64,000 nucleotides of DNA from Apostichopus japonicus (lineage: Eukaryota > Echinodermata > Holothuroidea > Aspidochirotida > Stichopodidae), in NCBI RefSeq assembly GCF_037975245.1, contig NC_092580.1, forward strand, positions 32,451,001-32,515,000, read 5' to 3'. The position numbers and the translations under genes were made by a program. The notes beneath the pieces are model-generated. The model was given only the letters and a program-made list of their open reading frames with translations, was not told the DNA's origin and did no database searches. Positions 12,028-23,500 of this stretch are shown here, in pieces; positions within the stretch are counted from its first letter, which is position 1, and each line of letters begins with the position of its first letter.

Positions 12028-12086
12028 GCTTCGAGGAAGCAATAAACCTTGCGCAAGATCGTAAAACGTGGCGGAGGTTAATCACA

Positions 12087-12648
12087 GCATCCAAGCAGAT
12101 GTCCCCCCCCCCTTAATATTTGAAACAGATCGCCGCCCATGCAGGTATTCATATATTGCCTCGAGTCAAATGAATATATGTCATTGAATATTCCACAAAA
12201 CAAATTTTTTATGGCCACGAAACTGTCGAAACAGGATTTTCCACTACTGGTAGAGATATAAAATATTGGGAATTCTGAAATTCCTGCAAATGATGCCAAC
12301 TTCCCTCAAGTTAAAAGTCTGGTTGAGTTGGCAAGGCCAGTCAGCATGAAAGAGAAAAAACTTTTTTTGCATTTCTGTCACCAAAGTTGCACATCTTTTT
12401 TGGTTGCTATTTTGCCTCACAGGTGCCATCTCCTGCGATCTGGGGGGTGCTGAAAATCTCAAATTTTCTCTGTACGCTTCGCGCCAACCATGGTGGCGCT
12501 CCGCTTAGATAGTAACCTCCGGCCCCCCCACTAGAAAGAACAGCCCCCCCATGGCCCCCCCCCACTCAAAAAATCCTAGCTACGCCACTGGCTTCGAGGA
12601 AGCAATAAACCTTGCGCAAGATCGTAAAACGTGGCGGAGGTTAATCAC
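12087..12648. repeat. Tandem duplication of the hAT right end and its flank
   Basis: Sequence from GCATCCAAGCAGATGTCC at 11533 to about 12086 is repeated almost exactly from 12087. The copy includes the hAT terminal repeat, the GCTTCGAG duplication and about 50 bp of host retrotransposon. The unit is about 554 bp. It is either a recent duplication or an assembly effect. Confidence 0.9.
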
Positions 12649-12690
12649 TGAGCATGTCGAATAGACGAGACTCAACTTACTACTACTACT
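12591..12690 (+). mobile_element. Non-LTR retrotransposon ORF2 tail, 3' part
   Basis: The frame left at 9933 continues as EAINLAQDRKTWRRLITEHV and then a stop near 12663, followed by a short 3' end with a TACTACTACT tail. With the hAT element removed, the two parts are in one frame. Confidence 0.8.
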
Positions 12691-13097
12691 AAGGCCCGGT
12701 CACACTATACCGATTTTTTATCGGAATACTATCCGATTTTCCCGGAGGAATCGAAACAGCCTGTTTTTCGTTCGGGTCTTCTAGCCACAGTGATAAAGGA
12801 CCTGATTTGCTATCTGTTGAGCCATTCCGATGTGGAATAGCCTTCTCCTAACTTTTGATATTGACTCCGTTTCCTTTTATCGGATAGCTTTCCGATTTCT
12901 CTTCCGATTTTTATCGTTTTTTGATGTGACGTCACTTCAGAATGTAGTCCGTTCCAGAACCCCTCAGATTTGGAGTAGGTATTCGAATATTCCACTACAT
13001 TCATTACATTCACTACCACAAACCTCACTCTTCGGCCTAAAATCGGAAATATCGGACCGTATTCCGATAAAATATCGCTGTAGTGTGACCGGGCCTT
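12691..13097. mobile_element. MITE with terminal inverted repeats
   Basis: The ends AGGCCCGGTCACACTA and TAGTGTGACCGGGCCT are perfect inverted repeats about 400 bp apart. Inner TCGGAA/CCGAT words also recur in both orientations. Possible 3-bp flanks (CTA/TTA) would suit a PIF/Harbinger-type element, but the duplication is imperfect, so the superfamily is left open. Confidence 0.8.
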
Positions 13098-14120
13098 TAC
13101 ACATGCATCGTTACGTCATTAGGTCATGCATATGCATGATAGGGCCTAATTACTATATACGTAGGGTGGATGTGGGAGGGGAGAATATCATAAGTAGTTC
13201 TAAACTCTATACAAAGTCAATCTCAAAATCGGAAACGAAATCAGTGTGGTTTATGACACCCATTGACTAGTGGACGTAAGAAGGATAGAGGAAGAATAAT
13301 GACAACAAAAACACTTCTAAACCGGTGACCCTCCATTTTGTTTTACACTGGACGGTCGTATATCAGTTTAGAATGAAGTAAAATCCTTGCCCAAAGTATT
13401 TTATCCGGGGATGTCATAAACTATTTTCTTCATTAGACTTCATGTAGAAGAAAACAGGTCCAGTAGTAATATTGAAATAAACCCGTTATAAGTTCCTCCC
13501 CACGTTAAAGTGACCGTGTAGCGCTCTGTCTAAATAATTCCAGTTTAATATCATTTCACGAGGCTTTTCAGAGTACTGCAGAGTGCGGTAGTCTTTTGCT
13601 TTTTGGACATGTACACAATAACTACAAATACGTCCAGCACATTTTTTTCTTCTTCAAAAGTAACAGTGACAATTCTGAATGTTCCTGTCCGTTGTAAATA
13701 CATTTACAACCATACTATAGTCGCAGTCTGGAGTCTGGGTAAAAGTTTCTCGGAGGTAGAAGAAATATTGCCTTCTTTGAATTTTGTTATGAACACTAAA
13801 CTACTCTGCAGCTGAATAGAACTGTCTGACTGGATTTTTAAGTATCGTGATGAACTTAGGAATCCGGACTCATCTTTTTTATATATCCTATTTGGAAAAT
13901 GGTAAGTGGTTGAACAAAAATGTGAAACTCCCTGACCGTCGGGTCTTTTTGGTGAAAGTAACATGGTGGGTCGAACCTTGGTAGCCATGCATGGTTATTC
14001 GTCCTGGTTTTGGTAAAACAAATGATAGGTTTCTCTAATACCCAAATCGTCCAAAGATACTACCAACGGTGGAACTAGCAGTTTTGTGGGTCTTAATTTG
14101 CAAAATACCAAGGACTGGAT
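13098..14120. other. Intergenic, nothing recognised
   Basis: Several short open frames on both strands lack domains or gene-like splice signals. No RNA gene or repeat was recognised. Confidence 0.35.
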
Positions 14121-14345
14121 AGGACCAGGCGCGTATCCAGGGGGGCGTTAGGGGCGCGCGCCCCCCGGGTAAGAAAAAGAGGAGGGAGAAAAAAGAAAAG
14201 AAAAAGGGAAAAAGAGGGGGGGGGGAAGAGGAGGGAGGAGAGGGAGGAAGGGAAAGAAAGGGAGAAAGGGAGAAAAGGAGAAAAGGAGAAAAGGAGGGAG
14301 CAGAAGAAAAACGCCAAGATACCGGGAAGAGAAAAAGGAACAGTG
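14121..14345. repeat. GA-rich low-complexity tract and G-rich transposon remnant
   Basis: A GGCGCGTATCCAGGGGGGCG start, typical of G-rich transposon ends seen elsewhere in the window, leads into about 180 bp of almost pure purine (GGGAGAAAAGGAG units). The minus-strand frames over it are Pro/Ser/Phe-rich artefacts. Confidence 0.7.
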
Positions 14346-14483
14346 ACATAATTACAGCGCTGATTCCTATTATATACGCAGGGTAGCCAGTGACCGATCG
14401 AGGATTTCGGAAGTGGCGTGCGCCTCAGCATACCCCTTACACCGACAACTCCATTTTTGACATTTCCATTTTTCCTCTCTCAC

Positions 14484-14484
14484 T

Positions 14485-14515
<31 letters not shown>

Positions 14516-14552
14516 GAAAATCGTAATGATATATATATATATATATATATAC
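14484..14552. repeat. Two (TA)n microsatellite blocks
   Basis: Alternating TA runs of about 30 and 24 bp are separated by a short AAATGAAAATCG spacer. Confidence 0.95.
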
Positions 14553-15431
14553 TATAATGACGCGTGTGTGTGTATGGACTCCTCAAACAATTGCACAATT
14601 GTGCCATGACACCAACTGTGGCTGGTCTTGAACTAGACCGAGTCGTTGGGGAACATGACGCATATATGCGAACTGCACTAGACGGAGGTCCTTCGATGCA
14701 ACACTGTCATCTAGAGATAAAATGTTATACACCCCGACTTCAATGCTAATTGTTACCCCAAACCTATAGTACCGTAACTCATACAATAAATCTAAAAATT
14801 AAATTCCGCATGCGATTTGAGAATTGAGCACATTTCCTTTGAATATAATGTAGTGGATCCAAGGGCGTATCATTGCCGGGGGGGGGGGGGGGTGGACGCA
14901 CCCATCACTTCTTGAGATTGTTCCCATCTGCATGAAAACGCGCGCCCCACAACTCTACGCCCACCCCTCTAATCGCTTCCCGATGAGTTACGAATCTTAT
15001 TTAATTACCTTCGCCCGTAGTACCCAGACTTTGACAAAATCCGGCAACACACCACTTCATCGATAACAAGTGATCGGGTTGCGTTTTAGTGAAGTGTAGA
15101 GGTCGTGTACTGACCTACATGGAGTGTGACCACTCCCAATTTTGCAATTTCCCAAGATCAGACCCGAAAAATCCCAAAGACACTGAACTGTATGGATATC
15201 TAGCAATATCTAGCGATATCTATAGGGATGAAAATCCAAGATCTTCCATAAACTGAAGGCAAATAGAGAACCGAAGCCTTCAGTGTGTAATGAACTTAAA
15301 ACTGTGAGTCTTTCGAAATGAAAAGATTGTGGGGCATTGCCAAAAAACAGATAAAAGTTATTTATTTCAGTCTCATTTCAATTATTCGAATTTGTAAAGC
15401 AAACAGCAGATATCAAGTTAGTGCTTGTGTA

Positions 15432-15541
15432 ATAGTAAGTTGGCCTGACGTTTCGATCCTAGCAGGATCTTCTAAAGAGGCTAAAAATGTTAGCCTCTGC
15501 AGAAGATCCTGCTAGGATCGAAACGTCAAGTCAACTTACTT
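15432..15541. repeat. Inverted-repeat hairpin, repeat-family end
   Basis: GTAAGTTGGCCTGACGTTTC through AGGATCTTCT is repeated in inverted form as AGAAGATCCTGCTAGGATCG through CAACTTAC, with a short AGAGGCTAAAAATGTTAGCCTCT centre. The result is a near-perfect cruciform of about 100 bp. The same sequence occurs at 63079-63120, so this is a dispersed repeat. Confidence 0.9.
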
Positions 15542-15544
15542 CTA

Positions 15545-17398
15545 CACATTCTCCTACACAGGCTCTCTATAGTGGATAAGCAGTTTGCTAACAGTTTTAT
15601 TTTATTTAAAAGTTAGTGCTTACTAAAGTTTCCATACCTATTCCAGTTTCAATGTAATACAACTGAAAATACGCTCAAGCCTTAATTAATACTACATTAA
15701 GGATGACATAGGCTCCTCAGTGAGGCGGGGAGGGGGCTGGCACTATATGGATTACAAGTAAAATACTTTATTAAGCTGATTTGATTTCTAGTACTTTTTA
15801 TTCTCTTCTGTACAGAAATTACCTGTATTCGAGAGAAACCAATCTGTAGCAATACACTGAATCAGGTCATTAAATTTAATAAAGTTAATTATTAGAGCAT
15901 CGAAGGATTTCTCAGTTCGTTTGGCTTTATTTGCCAAAATAGTGTACAAGTTCACAAAAGTTAAGATACTAATTACACATAAAATGTGAAAAAAGGGAAT
16001 AATTACGATTATCGAATTTTTTATTTTTAAGGTTCAGGCCCACAGCGGCGAGTTTGGAGGAGCACCGACAATATTAGGAACGCCATGATCAATTTAAGGA
16101 GGGTTTCAATATTCATGTCCTGTAACTTGTGAAGATTTTGTACACATGATGATGGCTCAGATGGGGGCGGGGGGCGGGGGTGTGGGGAGGGGCGGGGCGG
16201 GGCGGGGCGGGGTGAGAGGGACAGTAGTCTGTACTGGGCCAGATGAGTATCGTATTTACCCAACCGTGTTAAACAGTCCAATGGAATAAAAAATCTGGCC
16301 AAAACAAAATGTGAAAAGGGAATCTTAGAAACCCTTACAATGACTTATCAGAGTAATTCCCCTCATGTATAGCGAGGTCTGTTTCATTTTCGTACACTAA
16401 AACAGCTCTTTCGTCGCGCCATTTTGTGACAGGTCATGAATTATCTCGCCTCTAAGGACGTCAGACTGATTACGGTGGAATACTGCTTACGTGTTACCCG
16501 AAGATATTATCAAATTTAATGTTGTAATGAGCTTCCGAAAGAATTTTGTTAACAGAAAGTCATATGATACAAAAATCTTCAATTTTCAATTAAGGAAAAT
16601 GTATAGGCTGATATTAATTAACCGTTATTTGAAAGATATCTAAACATATTTACAAATCAGTACATTCAAATACTGTGCAAAGTACCGTAACGATTGAAAT
16701 AATAAATTACAAAACCAGTGCTCGAAATATCGCAGAATTTTAAATTATACGAATAATAAATCTATAACACAAAATATGGCAAGACTTAGTCAAACAGATA
16801 AGAAGACACTACAAGAAAGTCATGCAAATCAATGTATCAAAAATGATAAAATGATATTAAAACCATGCGCAACATTCATACCGGCCTTTTTCCTTTACGA
16901 ACTGATGGCATAGTATATTGCAAATCTCTATTTTTAGCTCGTGTTTTTATTTAATCCATACCTTGCTGTTGGTAAAGGTATTTACTACCTGCAATTTGAC
17001 GCCATGTCTTTCAAATTTGCGACTTTATGGTAGTTAGAGCTGTGTTCATTCATGCTAAACTCATAGAGAATTAAGTGTCGTTATGCTAATATGAGCTCAC
17101 TTTTTTCCAGCTTCATATTTCTTTGCATTGACTCTCATGAACTTGATAATTAAAGGAGGTTATATGTAGACTGGAATGACCTTTTTGCGAATGAATGTAG
17201 CAATAACTTAACATACGAAAGCGCATAAGGGATATTACGTTGGCTAACTTACTTACTTACTTTACTGATTGATGAAAACAAAATTCTACGGTAAGAACGC
17301 GAATGTGAAAGTGTATTTAATAGTTTTTGCCATTATTCCATATATAGCATTTTCTAGTATATATGTTTAGCAACCTGAATGGCTATTGCTGCCGCCCT
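15545..17398. other. Intergenic, nothing recognised
   Basis: No gene is supported. There is a GGGGCGGGGC-rich tract at 16164-16213. A minus-strand frame at 16027-16302 reads through it as Pro-rich sequence and looks artefactual. Confidence 0.35.
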
Positions 17399-17529
17399 TC
17401 ATTCTAATGGAACAATAGTACTATTTTGACATAGTATACTCTCTTTCAGGCGTCTCCCGACAAAATGTGGGATTCTGTCGAATATGTGAAATCCGTCACA
17501 GAAATTAATATTGCCAGTTTCGCTGGACA
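17399..17529 (-). CDS. TIMP-like exon 3 and stop
   Basis: The acceptor CTTCTTCACAG completes the split Leu codon from exon 2. The peptide has [19 protein letters not shown], like the 'xxxCDF' strand of TIMPs, and stops at 17399-17401. An internal GTATAC could act as a donor if a C-terminal domain exists. Confidence 0.72.
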
Positions 17530-20500
17530 CTGTGAAGAAGATAAAGACGATAAGAGAAATTTGTAAAAAGTCACATAATTTAATTTCAAGTGACAAACAT
17601 TTATAATCGAAAAAAAAAAATGATATAGCGCCACCCAAACTAGCATGTATACTGGCTGGCGGTACTTTCACTGTTTACAAAATAAGGTATCAACATATTA
17701 GCATAAGTGTGTCCTTGAAGAGCTAACAACGAATCAAAAAGGGTGCAATTGAATTCTATGTTGGTTTAGGTATGAAAATGTTTAGATCATTATATCGGAG
17801 CCCACCGTTCCAAACTACCCACCTAACCTTCCCACATGGCGGAATGCGAGCCCAAATATTCTTGTCAACTTCACCCAGGTAAAATGCCCACGGGAATCTT
17901 AAGTGGGCATGCTACCAGGAAGGTGGGGGAGGGGATTTATCAATGAGCATTAGCCTTCTGTAAAAAGCAAACCAATGAAAGGACTCAGGTATACTTGATT
18001 TGTAATGACCTGAATACAACAAACAGACTTATGTTTGTGATCATTAATTTACAGGAATAACTTTGAAGTATTTCTTCAATTTATATGCCCAAACATCTAT
18101 ACTACGTCATTAAAGTTGTTCCTATATAAATATATTCCCAACAAAGGATTGTAAATTTGATCAAACGCTGCTGCATGTCATATATATTTATAGTCATCCA
18201 AACGAGCATGATTCTTTACCACCATTCTTCTCAATCTTTTCTCTATAAGATTCACAAACTGGGTGAGAAACTGTTTTCTCATTTCCCCTACTCCAAATAT
18301 TTCTACAGAAACGTACGATCTATTTTGTTTATACCACTTTTTGCACATACTGTAATGGCGAACGTTGCCGATTCAATCAATGTTCATGATATCTGTTACG
18401 ATTCACTCTACAGTACACTAAGCAAAATGTTCATTGTCATCTGTAATCCTTGGTTATGGAATAATAACAGTAAAGCGTACGAGTGTTCAGTTCAATGATT
18501 AATGGGACCATTGAGCTTGATGCTCTTAAACAAGGGCCTTAATTACAAGGATTCAGCTTGGTTAATTTGAGAAATAAATCGCCAAAATGTATTACGTCAA
18601 GGCTACCACATTTCTTGGTTAGAATATCTGTAACAGCGCGCACGCACTCAACTATATAAGAAGAAGGCTATTGCCCCTGCCCCTCTAATACCCCACCCCC
18701 ATTAGAGGGGTCTACATGGACCCCGGTTGAGAAGAAATGCTTTACAAGTTAATTTGGGATAAAGGATCGCCCTCTTTTACCGAACTCGTTCTCTTTTATT
18801 CTTCTTTTTTATGTTTGTTTCTTTGTTTGTTTGGTTGTAACATTAAAAGACGTTCTGTTGAGATGCTTACTAGAAGGAACACCTTTATGGGAAATTTCAA
18901 GTCAGCCACAAGTGCTTACGGTTTTTATTCTCATCGATATTTTCCTTAATTACAACACACATCTGTTTCTACCAAGGCCTATGAGAGCATCTCAATAAGA
19001 CTTGCTGATAGTAAGCAGTGTAACACAAGGCTTATGTTATATAGGTATGGAAATCACGCTGAGTTTTGGACGGACCATTGTTAACCGATTTATCATGGGT
19101 CTATGTTTCTTATGGCTTCTGGCAGCAATATACAAATGCCTTTATCTACTGGCAAAACTTCGAAATCCACTGTCATACAGCTAGTAAATAACCCGAATTT
19201 CTAAACAGTGAGTGTTGAACCGTGAAATAAATCTGAACACGCATATACGGCATGTTCCAATTGAGCACGGTCCCGAACATAACCCTAATTCAGACTTTTG
19301 ACATGTATTCGAATGGTGATATGCGAAACGTATATCAGATCTCTTGTCGACCCTTTGGACAGGCACCATCGTACAAAGAAAACGACCGACCAACTCCCAA
19401 ATCTCCTCCAAATCCCCTCCGCCGTACCTCTTTTAACCTGAACCGGCAATATGCTTTTTTTCTTCCCGTTACAACACGAGATGCTTTACTCACGTTCTAA
19501 TAGATATGTCTCATCTTCAATAAGGTCAGGCTCTCCGCAATATTCTGGACTCTTGTTTGTTATCAGATTAATTTTCTCCAGTTTCTTGAGTATTTTGTTC
19601 TTGTCTTTGAAGATATGTTCCACTTTCACCGAGTAGTGGACCTCAAAATCACTCGGATTTGGCGGTGGGGTCAAAATTTTCATGTCCGGCAAATTCTTAT
19701 TATTTAATAATAGTTGTACAACCAAACGATTGTCAACGAGTGGAACCTCCTCTCTGGAAATGATCTTACCCTTAAACGCTAAATAAAAAAAATAAAATAA
19801 AAAAATGAAATATATAAGTAGCATATAACAATCAACAGACCTAGCACACAGAAATAACGTAAACTTTAATGGAAGAATTAAGTAGAGGCGCTATTCTGAA
19901 ATGAAAAGAAAAACATGATTTTATTTCATTCATTTTGTACGTAGCAAATAGAAAATGCAAGTTTAAAAGGAGTCAACGGATGGGAACATTCCCGTACCAT
20001 AATAAATAATCTCTTTGTGAACATGATATCCCTTTGATTATTTCAGGGCGGCAGATTGTACTTAGCCGATCATATTTCAGGAATCAGTTATTTCTTAGTT
20101 TTACATATATTCATAGTCATAATTTGACACAAACTATACGACCCATTTACAGGTTTCAAATTGTCGTTAGTGAGTGAACGATATACAATCGAAATTGAGT
20201 TCTTATATCTGATGATTCTGTTTTGAACCATTAAAACTAACGAGAAACTAGAAAGAGAACAGAGTGATGAAAATGCCACAGTAAATAGATTTGAGATTGG
20301 GTGAGCCAGTGAGTTCACCTTTCAGTACAAGAGAAAGACAAAAGGCGTCTGACTCAAGGAAATTTCCATATCCGAACATTCAGCCGGTAATCTGGGGTTT
20401 CTGATCTTCAAATGAAGGCGTGGGTTCGAATCCCACTTTTGACAATCTTTGTTTTATTAATATTTAATGCCATTTGTCGAAACAAACTTATCAATTTGCC

Positions 20501-23500
20501 ATTTATAAACGAGTGATACAAAAGCTAAATGAATAGTTTATCACGTTGTCAGGATGGCCGAGTGGTCTAAGGCGTCAGACTCAAGGTAAATTCCTTAGCT
20601 GTACATTCAGTCGGTAATCTGGGGTTTCTGATCTTCGAATGAAGGCGTGGGTTCGAATCCCACTTCTGACAAGTTCTTTTATTTAACATTTTATTGCCAT
20701 TTGTCGAAACGAACTTTACAATTTGCCATTTATAAACGAGTGATACAAATGCCAGAGGAATACTTTATCACGTTGTCAGGATGGCTGAGTGGTCTAAGGC
20801 GTCAGACTCAAGGTAAATTCCTTAGCTGTACATTCAGTCGGTAATCTGGGGTTTCTGATCTTCCAATGAAGGCGTGGGTTCGAATCCCACTTCTGACAAG
20901 TTCTTTTCTTTTACATTTTATTGCCATTTGTCGAAACGAACTTTACAATTTGCCATTTATAAACGAGTGATACAAATGCCAGAGGAATACTTTATCACGT
21001 TGTCAGGATGGCTGAGTGGTCTAAGGCGTCAGACTCAAGGTAAATTCCTTAGCTGTACATTCAGTCGGTAATCTGGGGTTTCTGATCTTCAAATGAAGGC
21101 GTGGGTTCGAATCCCACTTCTGACAAGTTCTTTTCTTTTACATTTTATTGCCATTTGTCGAAACGAATTTATCAATTTGCCATTTATAAACGAGTGATAC
21201 AAATGCTAGAGGAATAGTTTATCACATTGTCAGGATGGCCGAGTGGTCTAAGGCGTCAGACTCAAGGTAAATTCCTTAGCTGTACATTCAGTCGGTAATC
21301 TGGGGTTTCTGATCTTCGAATGAAGGCGTGGGTTCGAATCCCACTTCTGACAAGTTCTTTTATTTTACATTTTATTGCCATTTGTCGAAACGAACTTTTC
21401 AATTTGCCATTTATAAACGAGTGATACAAATGCCAGAGGAATAGTTTATCACATTGTCAGGATGGCCGAGTGGTCTAAGGCGTCAGACTCAAGGTAAATT
21501 CCTTAGCTGTACATTCAGTCGGTAATCTGGGGTTTCTGATCTTCCAATGAAGGCGTGGGTTCGAATCCCACTTCTGACAAGTCCTTTTATTTTCATTTTA
21601 TTGCCATTTGTCGAAACGAACTTTTCAATTTGCCATTTATAAACAAGTGATACAAATGCAAGAGGAATAGTTTATCACGTTGTCAGAATGGCCGAGTGGT
21701 CTAAGGCGTCAGACTCAAGGTAAATTCCTTAGCTGTACATTCAGTCGGTAATCTGGGGTTTCTGATCTTCGAATGAAGGCGTGGGTTCGAATCCCACTTC
21801 TGACAAGTTCTTTTATTTTACATTTTATTGCCATTTGTCGAAACGAATTTATCAATTTGCCATTTATAAACGAGTGATACAAATGCTAGAGGAATAGTTT
21901 ATCACGTTGTCTGGATGGCCGAGTGGTCTAAGGCGTCAGACTCAAGGTAAATTCCTTAGCTGTACATTCAGTCGGTAATCTGGGGTTTCTGATCTTCGAA
22001 TGAAGGCGTGGGTTCGAATCCCACTTCTGACAAGTTCTTTTATTTTACATTTTATTGCCATTTGTCGAAACGAATTTATCAATTTGCCATTTATAAACGA
22101 GTGATACAAATGCTAGAGGAATACTTTATCACATTGTCGGGATGGCCGAGTGGTCTAAGGCGTCAGACTCAAGGTAAATTCCTTAACTGTACATTCAGTC
22201 GGTAATCTGGGGTTTCTGATCTTCGAATGAAGGCGTGGGTTCGAATCCCACTTTTGACAAGTTCTTTTATTTTACATTATATTGCCATTTGTCGAAACGA
22301 ACTTTTCAATTTGCCATTTATAAACGAGTGATACAAATGCTAGAGGAATAGTTTATCACATTGTCAGAATGGCCGAGTGGTCTAAGGCGTCAGACTCAAG
22401 GTAAATTCCTTAGCTGTACATTCAGTCGGTAATCTGGGGTTTCTGATCTTCGAATGAAGGCGTGGGTTCGAATCCCACTTCTGACAATCTTTTTTTTATT
22501 ACATTTTATTGCCATTTGTCGAAACGAATTTATCAATTTGCCATTTATAAACGAGTGATACAAATGCCAGAGGAATAGTTTATCACATTGTCAGGATGGC
22601 CGAGTGGTCTAAGGCGTCAGACTCAAGGTAAATTCCTTAGCTGTACATTCAGTCGGTAATCTGGGGTTTCTGATCTTCGAATGAAGGCGTGGGTTCGAAT
22701 CCCACTTCTGACAAGTCCTTTCATGTTACATTTTATTGCCATTTGTCGAAAGGAACTTTTCAATTTGCCATTTATAAACGAGTGATACAAATGCTAGAGG
22801 AATAGTTTATCACATTGTCAGGATGGCCGAGTGGTCTAAGGCGTCAGACTCAAGGTAAATTCCTTAGCTGTACATTCAGTCGGTAATCTGGGGTTTCTGA
22901 TCTTCGAATGAAGGCGTGGGTTTGAATCCCACTTCTGACAAGTTCTTTTATTTTACATTTTATTGCCATTTGTCGAAACGAATTTATCAATTTGCCATTT
23001 ATAAACGAGTGATACAAATGCTAGAGGAATACTTTATCACATTGTCAGGATGGCCGAGTGGTCTAAGGCGTCAGACTCAAGGTAAATTCCTTAGCTGTAC
23101 ATTCAGTCGGTAATCTGGGGTTTCTGATCTTCGAATGAAGGCGTGGGTTCGAATCCCACTTCTGACAAGTTCTTTTATTTTACATTTTATTGCCATTTGT
23201 CGAAACGAATTTATCAATTTGCCATTTATAAACGAGTGATACAAATGCTAGAGGAATAGTTTATCACATTGTCTGGATGGCCGAGTGGTCTAAGGCGTCA
23301 GACTCAAGGTAAATTCCTTAGCTGTACATTCAGTCGGTAATCTGGAGTTTCTGATCTTCGAATGAAGGCGTGGGTTCGAATCCCACTTCTGACAAGTTCT
23401 TTTATTTTACATTTTGTTGCCATTTGTCGAAACGAACTTTTCAAATTGCCATTTATAAACGAGTGATACAAATGCTAGAGGAATAGTTTATCACGTTGTC

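Noticed and set aside
14035-14431. Minus-strand Pro/Ser/Phe-rich frames
   Set aside because: They read through the GA-rich low-complexity tract.
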